DNA of 64,000 nucleotides from Corynebacterium tuberculostearicum. Lineage in GTDB: Bacteria; Actinomycetota; Actinomycetes; Mycobacteriales; Mycobacteriaceae. Made by a program: the position numbers and the translations under genes. Under the pieces are notes generated by a model, which was not told the DNA's origin, searched no databases, and saw only the letters and a program-made list of their open reading frames with translations. This document shows, one piece after another, positions 1 through 8,988 of this stretch (positions within the stretch are counted from its first letter, which is position 1; each line of letters starts with the position of its first letter). The DNA lies in contig NZ_CP073092.1 of assembly GCF_030506365.1 (NCBI RefSeq), forward strand, positions 2,046,001 to 2,110,000. The letters are read 5' to 3'.

Positions 1-1306
1 CGTCATGCTGATGCAGAGACGACCACACGTCCTTCTCGAGTATGAACCGTGGATCCTTCTCAAGCGCATCCACTAATTCGCCCATGAACTTGAAATCGTG
101 GGATGCGATTACGACCTTAATCGCATCCATAGGCACTGCACGCTTACTAGAACGGACTATGCCGGCCGCTTCGAAGTAGCCAGTTAGACGATCTACCGCT
201 GAATCCATTGAAAAGTTTGCTACCTTGCCCCGAACCTTTGGGCTCATTAGGTCAATAGAGTTTGCGGTTTTCGCAATGACCTTTGCGGCATCCACTGCGG
301 TAGCTTGCGCATCGATAAAGAATGGATAATCGCTACCGAAGAGAGCACGGGAGTCTTCGTTAAAGTTAACTAAGGCAGGAGTTCCAAGGGCAGAATATTC
401 TAACGCCTTTGTGGAAACCTCAAGGCTTGAATCTAGTACCGCTGTCCGCCAACCTAATCCAATATGGGCGGACGAAATGGCTGCCATGGATTCATCCCGA
501 GATACACCACCTAACCATTCAACTCCGCTATCAGCATCTGCCGCTGCCTTCTCTAGCGCATCTTTCATCTGAATGTGCCAAGAAGGATCTCTCTTATCCC
601 TATTTATCTTGTCTCCGACAACTAATAGCTCTGAGTCGATTCCCAACTTTCTCAGATGCTTGGGAATCTCCAGCATTTCGAGTGTCTTCCAGTCCTTAGC
701 CATCTTTCCCGCATAGACAATGCGGAGCTTGTCCGACTGTTCGTAGTTCTCCCCGCGTTTCTCCTTGGAAAACGCCTCACTCGGTACCATCGGAAGCATC
801 AAGCAGGTCTTCCCTGCCGCGAATGGAGCGATCGATTCTAGATAGCTTCGGGCCGCTTCAGTTTGTACAAATACTCTCCGAGAGTTCGCCGAGATTCTTT
901 GCAAACGGCCTACATTGGTTTTAGAAAGCTTGGTGATTGGGAAAGGAAGATCCGTTATATAAGCCCAAAGTATCGGCGCCAAGGTCGAAGAGCGACTTAA
1001 TGTGTGTGCCAAATTCAGTCCTCGAGAAACGAGGATGTCAGCACCGATCTTATTCGCCAACGATTCAAGGACAGGAACCGCGGTTTCCTCGTTGAGTGGA
1101 GAACTGGTGTCCGGAGGAAGATGTAGAACGACGTTTTCAATCTTGTCTACGGACTGTAAGAGACGATAGTTATCCGGCTTCATTTTGAGCTGGAGATGGA
1201 CCTCATCGCATGTCTTTGAAAGCGTTTCGGTTATTGACATGAGCCAAATGGACGAACCATCGACAACATTCGGGCTGATGTCCCCATAAACTACAGCTAT
1301 GCTCAC
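1..1306 (-). CDS. GT4-family glycosyltransferase (partial, C-terminus beyond window)
   Basis: Reading leftwards from a GTG at 1304-1306 the frame stays open to base 1, so the C-terminal part is missing. The protein begins VSIAVVYGDISPNVVDGSSI and has the two-Rossmann layout of GT-B glycosyltransferases. A central IVYAGKMAKDWKTLEML segment is the usual start of the C-terminal domain, and STKALEYSALGTPALVN corresponds to the E-x7-E sugar-nucleotide binding region of GT4 enzymes. A GAGG sequence lies 7 nt before the GTG, and the upstream gene stops 9 bp away, so the two are probably cotranscribed. By context it adds a sugar to the ManNAcA-type polymer on the cytoplasmic face. Donor and acceptor cannot be told. 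Start chosen by ribosome binding site and operon spacing. Confidence 0.82.
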   Translation of the reverse strand, partial: MSIAVVYGDISPNVVDGSSIWLMSITETLSKTCDEVHLQLKMKPDNYRLLQSVDKIENVVLHLPPDTSSPLNEETAVPVLESLANKIGADILVSRGLNLAHTLSRSSTLAPILWAYITDLPFPITKLSKTNVGRLQRISANSRRVFVQTEAARSYLESIAPFAAGKTCLMLPMVPSEAFSKEKRGENYEQSDKLRIVYAGKMAKDWKTLEMLEIPKHLRKLGIDSELLVVGDKINRDKRDPSWHIQMKDALEKAAADADSGVEWLGGVSRDESMAAISSAHIGLGWRTAVLDSSLEVSTKALEYSALGTPALVNFNEDSRALFGSDYPFFIDAQATAVDAAKVIAKTANSIDLMSPKVRGKVANFSMDSAVDRLTGYFEAAGIVRSSKRAVPMDAIKVVIASHDFKFMGELVDALEKDPRFILEKDVWSSLHQHD

Positions 1307-1315
1307 TTCTTAACC

Positions 1316-2254
1316 TCACTTACACGCGTATGCGTCGATGGCCTTTATCACTGGGTTCGCCATTTCGGCGCTCCGAGAATCTTTCCTTGACTTCTTAGAA
1401 AGCACAACATCAGCGGCGTCACGCAAAACGCTCGTCATGTGTGAAGCTGGTGCATTAGCCACTACCGCCGTAACGACATTACCTTTTCGTTGCGCTTTCA
1501 TAATCTGGCTATGGAGCTCCTGGAAAAGATGCGTTCCCTGAGCTGAAAGACTCCCGAACCAGCGACCAGAGGTTAAAGATGCTTCTTCGATAACGAGGTA
1601 GGAAATGTCGTTCCCTGCCTTCGCCAGGTCAACGGCAGAATCTATTTTCCGGACGGAGCAAAAGTCTGAAAGAATTTCACGTAGTTCGGAAGAGCCTAAA
1701 ACGGCCACTACTCGACTCACTTCGCTGGCAGGATAGAGCAGTTCCCGTAGTTTTTCCTTGGAACCCTCCCCAGTGTCTTGCAGCGCCGCCTGTCGCCCAG
1801 CCACATGGGAGTTGGGCTTTTCGACAGGCTTCGATGCAGAGATACGCCTAGGCGAGAAATAGGATAGAGGTTCTGAGCTTCTGCCCCCTGAGCCTGTCTC
1901 CCCGTCCCGCCATTCCTCGACCGCAGAATTGATTTGAGTGAGTTGCTCTTCTTGAAAGCGTTGACTTTCTCTCGATTTAGCTATACTCCCCGACATGTTT
2001 CGGAGCAGCGACAACTCCTTTGCAACGGACATTACATTGCGGTAATCCTGACGGCGTTGTGCCTCCACTCGTCGTGCCCAAGAAACGCTCAAGACCAAAA
2101 TCAGAGCTGCTATTAACACCGCCAAGATCAGCAGCCCCGCGCGAACCATATTGCTCGACAGCACCGCGGCTATTAACAACACAGCGGCTAACACGGCAAG
2201 ACTTGCAAGCGACTTGCCGGATTCCAACCTCTTCATCCCTAGGATCAGCTCCAC
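1316..2254 (-). CDS. Unknown membrane protein of the polysaccharide locus
   Basis: I do not recognise this family. The 312-residue product has two closely spaced hydrophobic segments near the N-terminus (about residues 17-58), then a charged helical stretch likely to be coiled coil (about 60-115). A low-complexity linker follows, then a C-terminal alpha/beta domain (about 180-310) that begins VSRVVAVLGSSELREIL and alternates hydrophobic strands and helices. This suggests a membrane-anchored cytoplasmic domain, perhaps a scaffold or regulator of polymer synthesis. It starts with GTG overlapping the last codons of wecC by 10 bp; an in-frame ATG at 2236 is an alternative. Its place between wecC and a glycosyltransferase in one operon is the only functional clue. 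Confidence 0.7.
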   Translation of the reverse strand: MELILGMKRLESGKSLASLAVLAAVLLIAAVLSSNMVRAGLLILAVLIAALILVLSVSWARRVEAQRRQDYRNVMSVAKELSLLRNMSGSIAKSRESQRFQEEQLTQINSAVEEWRDGETGSGGRSSEPLSYFSPRRISASKPVEKPNSHVAGRQAALQDTGEGSKEKLRELLYPASEVSRVVAVLGSSELREILSDFCSVRKIDSAVDLAKAGNDISYLVIEEASLTSGRWFGSLSAQGTHLFQELHSQIMKAQRKGNVVTAVVANAPASHMTSVLRDAADVVLSKKSRKDSRSAEMANPVIKAIDAYACK

Positions 2255-3510
2255 ATGCCACGTGTGTCAACGACATTCTTTCCTTCCAAGACGCTCTTTT
2301 CGAGGCTCTTGAAAGGTGTATGGTCCACTAAGACAGCAACCACGGGGCTTGAAGATATCGCGTGAGAAGCGTCAACTAGCTGCACGTTTTGATATGCGGT
2401 TAGTCTCTCGGGCAGCTCATTCACATTAGGCTCAGCTACTAGGATGTTTTTCTCTGGCCACTTCTCGGCCATTTGTTGCACGATAGACAGAGCAGGGGAT
2501 TCTCTCAAATCATCGATATCCGGCTTAAATGCTATTCCCAGTGCGGCGATTGAATCTGCGCCTTCGGCCTCGACTGCTTCAGTAATTTTGGCAATAACGT
2601 AGGCAGGCTTGCCGTCATTAACCTCCCTCGCCGTACGGATCAGCTTGGCTTCCTCCTGAGCCGAAGAAACAATGAACCAAGGATCAACTGCAATGCAGTG
2701 GCCACCCACACCAGGGCCCGGATTCAGAATATTGACTCGTGGGTGATGGTTGGCGAGTTCAATCAATTCCCAAACATCAATTCCAAGCTTGTCTGAGATG
2801 ATTGACAGCTCGTTTGCAAAGGCAATATTCACGTCCCTGAACGAGTTCTCGGTCAGCTTTGCCATCTCAGCGGTTGTTGCATTCGTCAATAGCATCTCGC
2901 CATTGCAGAAAGAGGAGTATAGCTGTTTCGCCCTATCCGTCGACAGGGGATTTAGGCCTCCGATAACTCGGTCATTAGCGGCCATCTCCTCCATAATCTT
3001 GCCCGGTAATACCCGCTCAGGACAGTGTGCGACTAAGAGACGGTTAGCACTTTCAGGATCCGTCGATAGGTCCGGCCTTTCGGCTAAAAGAATTTCAGCC
3101 ATCTTTTCAGTGGTCCCTGGAGGGGAGGTTGATTCTAGGACCACGAGCGCCCCCGGTCGAAGCACAGGAGCAATATTCTTCGCTGCCGCTTCGATGTAGG
3201 ACATATTGACTGAATAGTCATCATTGAACGGCGTCGGGACAGCCACAATGAACGCGTCTGCTTCCGCTACTTCTGTATCAGCCTTGAGATGTCCATCGGC
3301 GACTACGCTTTTTAATAAAGCTTCGAAGCCAGGTTCAAAAAAGGGCATTTCACCATTGTTGATCTTCTCCACATGGCGCTCATTGATGTCCACCCCCACT
3401 ACGGAGATACCAGAATCAGCGATAAAAGCTGCAGTCGGGAGACCAATGTATCCCAGCCCAACAACACAAACCTTGTTTATGGGTCCCAATTGTTTCTCTT
3501 CAATGCTCAC
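2245..3510 (-). CDS. wecC: UDP-N-acetyl-D-mannosamine dehydrogenase
   Basis: This enzyme oxidises UDP-ManNAc twice with NAD+ to give UDP-ManNAcA, a uronic acid donor for surface polymers. The 421-residue protein has the N-terminal Rossmann motif GLGYIGLP (18-25), a central helical dimerisation domain beginning at ENSFRDVNIAFANE (about 221-234), and the catalytic cysteine at 272 in GGHCIAVDP, which is the WecC-type form of the motif. The start is GTG with a strong GGAGGGG ribosome site 6 nt upstream. It is the third to fourth gene of a leftward operon; the matching 2-epimerase (wecB) lies at 15.5-16.7 kb. UDP-Glc and UDP-Gal dehydrogenases share the fold, but the active-site sequence favours the ManNAc enzyme. 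Confidence 0.9.
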   Translation of the reverse strand: MSIEEKQLGPINKVCVVGLGYIGLPTAAFIADSGISVVGVDINERHVEKINNGEMPFFEPGFEALLKSVVADGHLKADTEVAEADAFIVAVPTPFNDDYSVNMSYIEAAAKNIAPVLRPGALVVLESTSPPGTTEKMAEILLAERPDLSTDPESANRLLVAHCPERVLPGKIMEEMAANDRVIGGLNPLSTDRAKQLYSSFCNGEMLLTNATTAEMAKLTENSFRDVNIAFANELSIISDKLGIDVWELIELANHHPRVNILNPGPGVGGHCIAVDPWFIVSSAQEEAKLIRTAREVNDGKPAYVIAKITEAVEAEGADSIAALGIAFKPDIDDLRESPALSIVQQMAEKWPEKNILVAEPNVNELPERLTAYQNVQLVDASHAISSSPVVAVLVDHTPFKSLEKSVLEGKNVVDTRGMWS

Positions 3511-3633
3511 TAAAACCCCTCCTCGGGAGAAAAAGTATTTTCAAATTTTAATTCGACGTTCTAGAACCGCAGTATATTATTCCACAAAGGGGACGCTCCT
3601 ACATCGAAAACCCTTGGGGAGCACGCGGTCCAT

Positions 3634-5514
3634 CTAGCATTCAACAGCCTCGAAATTCCGACCAATCCCCACGACCTGCCCGTTAGCCAGAAACGATGCA
3701 TTTGAGACTTCCCAAGTATGTTGTCCAGCATTTCTCATCTGAACAAAGTTGAAGCGGTCTGTGGAATATATTTTCCCCCCTTTCCTCAAAAGAGAACGAA
3801 TAAACGCAGTGTCTTCCCCTCGGGAACGCGCCTCAAATTTATTTTCCGCAAACGTATTGCGGGGGCCGAAGAAAGTAGGGCCAGCTACGAAGTTCGTCCA
3901 GCGATGTTCCCTCTCCGGCCGCCTAACTATCAGCAATTCTTCATTGCCCAAAAACGCATAGTTTGCCTGTTTGCCTACCAGGTCAGCACCAGAAAAGGAC
4001 CACGAGTTATACATATCCAAAAGATATGAAGCAAAGTAAAAATCATCATCATCAAACTTGGCGATGAAATCGCCTGACGAAGCAGCGATACCTGCATTTA
4101 AGCACTCTCCTAGCGAGGAACTTCGCTCCTCCCTAAGTACACGGTATTGATGAACTTTCGCCTCCTCAGCGAAGTTTGCAATCTCCTTGTCACCAACTTG
4201 AATCCCGTGCAGAACCAAAATCAGCTCGACATCCACTCCGGATTGCCGACCTACCTGCTCAAATACATGCTTCAATTGCCCTTCCCGCACCGTAGAGCAA
4301 ATAACACTAACTTTTGGTTTAGTCTTCAGACCTTCAAATTCAGAGGGACTAACTCGTTCCAAAATCTCCATTGCCCGAGTTGTATAGGTATGGCTCTCCC
4401 AGATCCTTCTTTGCGCCCGATGTACCAGCCTGTCTCTCAACTCAGGAGAATTAACCAAGGCACGAATAGACAACGTGGCTTCTTCCCTACTATCTACAAG
4501 CACTAATTCAGTAGAAGGAAAAGTCTCCTCAAGTGCCTTGCTCCATGTAGAGACTACAGGCGTGCCAGAAGCAAGAAGTTCAAACACTCTACGGGAGCAC
4601 ATACTGGGACTGTCGACTACAGAGTTTACATTTAGGAAGACTTTGAAATTCTTGTAAGCCGCAATCATTTTTTCGTACGGCAGAGACCCCACAACTCTTT
4701 GGGAAAACGGCTGCGGGAAAAGATAACGCTCGTCTTTTCCCTCGAATCTAGAGAAGATACGGAGACCGTCTTCAAGATGCCCTGATGCGTCCATAGCTCC
4801 GCCCAGCAGCATCTCCATTTGCTCACGGCGTTCTGGATATTTGTGAGCAAAATACATGCCTGCAAAAGCCACGTCTCCTTTCTGATAGTTAGGCATATCA
4901 GTCCGGATAGGGTTATGAATCGCAGGCTGAGCAGCAAAGCTCAAAGGCCACACTCGGTCATGCCCCAAAGCCTGCTTATAGGCACCTACCAAATTGACAT
5001 CACTCGTAAACACGAAATCGAACAATCGTGCAGTATCCAAGAAGTCCTCAAAATGGGGAGGATCCTCTTTATTCCAGAAGGCCGTAGGAATCCCAAGTTG
5101 CTTACATTGCTCGACGATCACGGAAAGCGCGGTGCTGGGAGCGGCACCGCCAGTCAATTGGTATTTCCAGGCTCCTCCATTTCCGTCCCAAGCACTCTCG
5201 ACCAAGAATAAATCAAGCTCAAGGGATTGAAGTTTCGATTCTTCCCCAGGCAAGATTGGCACGATTGTAAATTCCTCTCCCCATGCCAGGAGAGAAAATT
5301 CATCCATGATTACGCCAACGCGTAGGTCCTTGAATGGGCTTGTCCTGTTAGTTTTCCCTTGGGCGGTTACTGCCAGTGGGTCAAACGTAGCGGTCCTTTT
5401 GCTTACCGTTCCTACGTTAAATCGCCTTTTAGTCTGGCGTATTAATTCAGAAGGGCCTTCATCTCGGGCCACCTGACGCGCCCGTTTAAAATAGTATTCA
5501 GTTTTATTCACCAT
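3634..5514 (-). CDS. Two-domain glycosyltransferase (CgeB-like GT plus GT2)
   Basis: The product is about 626 residues if it starts at the ATG at 5514 (MVNKTEYYFKRARQVARDEG); a longer start at 5559 would overlap the upstream gene. The N-terminal half resembles the CgeB/GT-B type: VAFAGMYFAHKYPERREQME, then RRVFELLASGTPVVST as the nucleotide-sugar site. The C-terminal third is a GT2 domain starting at PKVSVICSTV with an acidic metal site KFDDDDFY. Having two transferase domains in one chain is typical of enzymes that alternate two sugars while building a repeating polymer, so it is a candidate polymerase for the locus. This is inferred from architecture only. A gap of about 120 bp separates it from wecC. 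Confidence 0.82.
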   Translation of the reverse strand: MVNKTEYYFKRARQVARDEGPSELIRQTKRRFNVGTVSKRTATFDPLAVTAQGKTNRTSPFKDLRVGVIMDEFSLLAWGEEFTIVPILPGEESKLQSLELDLFLVESAWDGNGGAWKYQLTGGAAPSTALSVIVEQCKQLGIPTAFWNKEDPPHFEDFLDTARLFDFVFTSDVNLVGAYKQALGHDRVWPLSFAAQPAIHNPIRTDMPNYQKGDVAFAGMYFAHKYPERREQMEMLLGGAMDASGHLEDGLRIFSRFEGKDERYLFPQPFSQRVVGSLPYEKMIAAYKNFKVFLNVNSVVDSPSMCSRRVFELLASGTPVVSTWSKALEETFPSTELVLVDSREEATLSIRALVNSPELRDRLVHRAQRRIWESHTYTTRAMEILERVSPSEFEGLKTKPKVSVICSTVREGQLKHVFEQVGRQSGVDVELILVLHGIQVGDKEIANFAEEAKVHQYRVLREERSSSLGECLNAGIAASSGDFIAKFDDDDFYFASYLLDMYNSWSFSGADLVGKQANYAFLGNEELLIVRRPEREHRWTNFVAGPTFFGPRNTFAENKFEARSRGEDTAFIRSLLRKGGKIYSTDRFNFVQMRNAGQHTWEVSNASFLANGQVVGIGRNFEAVEC

Positions 5515-5537
5515 CTTGTTTATTCTTCCATTTTGAG

Positions 5538-7184
5538 TCACAGAGGCCACCCACTCCAACGAATTATTGTTTTGTACACTGCTTTGTTTAACCGATTCTC
5601 GTACGACAAATTGAGCATTGGCCAGATTATTCTCCTAGTATTGAACGGAAGACCTATTGAGGGCCCTAACTCATATTCGGAGTATCCCGCAGCAGCCCAA
5701 CTGGTCATTCGATTTTCCCAATAATAGAGGTCATAGAAGCTTGCTAGCGACGGGGAGACTGAATCTAGCTGCGTATAAGCTATGTACTCCTCCATCTCTG
5801 CGACAAGGCGAGAATTGGAGGAAAATTTACTCGTCGTAAACTTTTCGGCTAGAATTTCGCCGTTAACTGGACTTTCAGTCCTATCTCTATAAAAGACTGT
5901 GCCGATTTCACCACCGATCCCAAAAAGGACTACGGATTCTTTGGGGAAGTTCTGCCACATAGTTTTGGCTAAAGCCGGAAAACGAGCCCAAGTAGGAAAC
6001 GATCGTTTGTACGCGGAAGCAAACTTTCCCTCAAAAATGAACGGTTCCACTTTCACTACCTTGTGTTGCAGACCAGACAGCAAAGCTAGGAAATTGGCTC
6101 CTTGGAGATCATTGATCCCTAAAGGATCCTTTCTCTCCGCGAAAATGTAGGTCATAGCTTTCGTGAAGTGTTTTTGGAAAAGATCAATGCATGACAACAG
6201 AACTACCAAAGAATCTTGGCCTGAGGTCAAAGCGAGATAGGTTTTATCAGAGGAATTGAGCCACGCCGAAGTCTGCACCCTAAGCTCACCAATCAGAATG
6301 CGAGCGACCTCTTTTGGCGAATATTCTGCTGATACTCGGTGCTTTTCCAATGGGAAAATGCGGGAGTGCAGGGCCCTTTCTCCGTCAAAAGACAGCACAC
6401 AATTAGCACTTACTAGGTCGGTGCAATCATGCGGCGTAATGCGGCCTGGCAACCATTTTCCCGCAGCACTCACATAGTCAGGATTTGAAAGAACCCAATA
6501 TGCTCGCTTCCTCGAGAATTCTTCTATCTCTCTAGCGACCAACGCAGAATGCGATGCAGCGAAAAGTTGTTTATTTCTGACGGTCCAGTAACAACTTCTG
6601 CTTGCCATTGCATCTACGTGAATACGCCACTGGTCATCACGCCCGGCGATAAGGACGAACCGGCCCCCTAGCCACAGGACGTACTCATCAATCGCATCGA
6701 GGCTATTTCCAGACAATATTAGATCAGCAATACGGTCAGCGATGAGGTCACTATCAGATATTCCTTCTTCCGAGTCGATAGCAACCCCCAGCACGGCAAC
6801 TGAGACTCCACGTTTCTGGGCCAATGCAACAGGAAGGTTCTCTTCAACCCGAAGGCGCCCCTCACCTAGAGCCAGCTCTTTCCAACGCGGTGAAGGCGGT
6901 GGTTGAAGAAACCCTTGGTTGCTGAACTCGTATCCACGCGAAAAAGCCCGCACTTCCCCGCTATTGCCAGACCTTCGCCGATTCTCTCCCACCGCAGCGT
7001 CTGACAACCCGCGCCAAGCTCTTTGCAGGGTGGATTTCGCGTTTTCGTCCAAATCCGGTCCGAGAAAGCGAGTACCCACAGTCGCCTCGACTCTGGAACG
7101 CCCCCGATATACTCGCGCTCTAATACCGTGCGGGATTTGACGAGCTCCCTTCAGCAAGGAAGCCAGCAAACCTTCTAGTTTCAT
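5538..7184 (-). CDS. Asparagine-synthase-like ATP-pyrophosphatase, probable polymer-modifying enzyme
   Basis: The 548-residue product starts at the ATG at 7184, just after the upstream gene ends; a longer start at 7277 would overlap that gene by 83 bp. Residues about 100-220 resemble the N-terminal glutamine-amidotransferase-like fold of asparagine synthase (GRFVLIAGRDDQWRIHVDA), but no Cys follows the start methionine, so this half is probably not glutaminase-active. The synthase half carries the PP-loop as TSGQDS (about 320-325) in place of the usual SGGxDS. Asn-synthase-like proteins in O-antigen clusters amidate uronic acids, so amidation of ManNAcA is a reasonable inference here. It lies between DUF6270 and the two-domain glycosyltransferase. 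Confidence 0.75.
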   Translation of the reverse strand: MKLEGLLASLLKGARQIPHGIRARVYRGRSRVEATVGTRFLGPDLDENAKSTLQRAWRGLSDAAVGENRRRSGNSGEVRAFSRGYEFSNQGFLQPPPSPRWKELALGEGRLRVEENLPVALAQKRGVSVAVLGVAIDSEEGISDSDLIADRIADLILSGNSLDAIDEYVLWLGGRFVLIAGRDDQWRIHVDAMASRSCYWTVRNKQLFAASHSALVAREIEEFSRKRAYWVLSNPDYVSAAGKWLPGRITPHDCTDLVSANCVLSFDGERALHSRIFPLEKHRVSAEYSPKEVARILIGELRVQTSAWLNSSDKTYLALTSGQDSLVVLLSCIDLFQKHFTKAMTYIFAERKDPLGINDLQGANFLALLSGLQHKVVKVEPFIFEGKFASAYKRSFPTWARFPALAKTMWQNFPKESVVLFGIGGEIGTVFYRDRTESPVNGEILAEKFTTSKFSSNSRLVAEMEEYIAYTQLDSVSPSLASFYDLYYWENRMTSWAAAGYSEYELGPSIGLPFNTRRIIWPMLNLSYENRLNKAVYKTIIRWSGWPL

Positions 7185-7194
7185 ATCTATGCCG

Positions 7195-7971
7195 CTAATT
7201 CCTAGTCTGGTGTACTGATTTCTTAATCTCGTACTCCATCGAAGCATACGCCGAACGAGTGAAGTGGAATGGTGCATTTCCCCACTTATGGTTCTCGTCA
7301 GCTACTGTGCCGTCGATCCTTGACACAGTAATCCCCAGTCTTTCTAGAACCACGTAATATTTACGGAACATCTCATTGTACTGCGAGGCAGATAAACCAC
7401 GTATCCGGCCAGTCTTCTTATTGTCTGAGCGATACTCGGCCCATTCCGGTGCCAAGACTAGGCATTTTTGCTTCAAACCAAGAAAATCCAAAAACTCAGT
7501 AAATAAAGCTGCAGCCCCCTGCCAACGCTGGAAGTGCTCGGCGGACCCGAAAGGAATCTTTCTGGCCGTTTTCAGGATTTGGGGCACGCCCTCCAGCCGC
7601 CTAAGTTCCGCGCTATTGGTAGCAATGCTCCCATCTGGAAACTCCCAAACCCCGGTCCGTTCAACGACCAAGTCCCAGACAAAAACATCAATACCGTTTT
7701 TCTTCGATATTTCGCGCATGAGGTTTCCCGACAAATCACTCTCTAACATGCGCTGCTGGAAAGAGCTTTTCAGTTTGAAATCAGGAATATTGGATTTCGC
7801 GTCTGAGCCCACGGAAAGTAGAGACTGACGTGCCACATAGCGGAGCACTTTGAAGTCGGTGTGCTTAGCGAACTCAACAGTGTCCCGACTCACACACCCA
7901 CCAAAAATAAAGGTACGGACAGGCGTGGCTTCTCCTTTGGAAGATGCCGGCTCAAAGTTTCCTAACTGCAT
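7195..7971 (-). CDS. DUF6270-type protein
   Basis: The 258-residue protein opens, after a short leader, with VRTFIFGGCVSRDTVEF. This glycine-Cys-Ser turn is typical of DUF6270, a family with an SGNH-hydrolase-like look that is found in polysaccharide clusters. A C-terminal NHKWGNAPFHFT segment holds a conserved histidine. If it is SGNH-like, it may remove or transfer acyl groups on the polymer, but no activity is established from the sequence. It is the first gene of the leftward operon and faces the export genes across a 72-bp divergent gap. A -10-like TAGAAT (7978-7983 on the minus strand) sits only 6 nt before the ATG, so the message may be leaderless. Confidence 0.72.
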   Translation of the reverse strand: MQLGNFEPASSKGEATPVRTFIFGGCVSRDTVEFAKHTDFKVLRYVARQSLLSVGSDAKSNIPDFKLKSSFQQRMLESDLSGNLMREISKKNGIDVFVWDLVVERTGVWEFPDGSIATNSAELRRLEGVPQILKTARKIPFGSAEHFQRWQGAAALFTEFLDFLGLKQKCLVLAPEWAEYRSDNKKTGRIRGLSASQYNEMFRKYYVVLERLGITVSRIDGTVADENHKWGNAPFHFTRSAYASMEYEIKKSVHQTRN

Positions 7972-7977
7972 ACGATG

Positions 7978-7983
7978 ATTCTA
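7978..7983 (-). promoter_or_regulatory. -10 element of a possible leaderless promoter
   Basis: TAGAAT on the minus strand fits the corynebacterial TANANT -10 consensus and ends 6 nt before the ATG of the DUF6270 gene. Transcription would then begin at or next to the start codon. No good -35 box and no Shine-Dalgarno sequence is present. Confidence 0.4.
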
Positions 7984-8043
7984 GACTATCCTCAGTGACA
8001 GTTTAGACCGTAACTACAGAGCAATCATCACAGTGGAGAAATT

Positions 8044-8988
8044 GTGGAATCACAATTGAACAACGACAGCGACAGTGCTCCCGAGGGGACCAACGCAAAA
8101 CAAGAAAAGCCCAAGCGCGTTAAAAACGCTAGTTTCCGCAACTTGGAGCTCGTTGACGATTCCCAGTTATATAACCTACAGAGCCGAGATAACCTAGCGT
8201 CTTATACTCGTCGTCTTCTTGACCGCCGACATTTCATCTTGGCTTATGCACGCAGTAAATCGCTTAGCCGAGGTAGAAATATGTTCCTCGGACGCGCTTG
8301 GCTTATCCTTCAACCGATCCTAGACGTGGCAGTTTATGCTTTCATTTTCGGCTACGTTCTTCACGTTTCCAGGGGAATGGACAATTTCATTGGATTCCTA
8401 ACAATCGGTGTAATTTACCTCAAGTTCGCAACCGGCGGCTTATCAGCTGGCACTTCCATCATCCGTGGCTCAAAGGGGTTGATTAGCAGTTTTAACTTCC
8501 CCACAGCAGCCATCCCCATTTCGACGACCATTAAGCAAATGATCGACCATGCAATCCCCGCCATGGTTGCGATAATAGGCGCACTTCTTTTTCAGCTCGA
8601 TAAAGGAGTTTCTTGGACCATCATTCTAGTGGTTCCCTTGTATTTCTTAATCCACTGCTTCTCGCTCGGTTGCATGTTCATTGTGGGACGAGCTACAGCA
8701 TTTATTCCCGATCTAAAGTCAGTAGTGGGAATCATCAATCGAGGTCTCTTTTTCATCTCGGGTGTATTCTTCGATCTGAGCAAATTTGATAAAAATCCCC
8801 ATATTCAAGCAATCATGCAAGCTAATCCCATTTACCAGTTTCTTACCGCAGTGCGGCAGCTGGTTTTGGACGGTGAGGTACCGCCCTTAGGCACTTGGCT
8901 GTATATTGCAGCTTGGTCATTCGGGCTATTGATTATTGGATACTTCTACTTTTGGCAAGCCGAGGAAAGGTACGCAGTTGTCAAATAA
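8044..8988 (+). CDS. ABC-2 type polysaccharide export permease
   Basis: The 314-residue protein has a charged cytoplasmic N-terminus of about 85 residues and then about six hydrophobic segments (for example ILDVAVYAFIFGYVLHV, FIGFLTIGVIYLKFA and a final LYIAAWSFGLLIIGYFYFW). This is the layout of Wzm/TagG/RfbA permeases that flip finished lipid-linked polymers across the membrane. It starts with GTG preceded by GGAG at 5-6 nt. It is coupled to the ATPase gene, whose start lies inside its last codons. It is transcribed away from the biosynthetic operon on its left. Confidence 0.9.
   Translation: MESQLNNDSDSAPEGTNAKQEKPKRVKNASFRNLELVDDSQLYNLQSRDNLASYTRRLLDRRHFILAYARSKSLSRGRNMFLGRAWLILQPILDVAVYAFIFGYVLHVSRGMDNFIGFLTIGVIYLKFATGGLSAGTSIIRGSKGLISSFNFPTAAIPISTTIKQMIDHAIPAMVAIIGALLFQLDKGVSWTIILVVPLYFLIHCFSLGCMFIVGRATAFIPDLKSVVGIINRGLFFISGVFFDLSKFDKNPHIQAIMQANPIYQFLTAVRQLVLDGEVPPLGTWLYIAAWSFGLLIIGYFYFWQAEERYAVVK

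Noticed and set aside
5538..7184. Lasso-peptide cyclase as identity of the Asn-synthase-like protein
   Set aside because: No precursor peptide or lasso protease lies nearby; all neighbours are polysaccharide genes.
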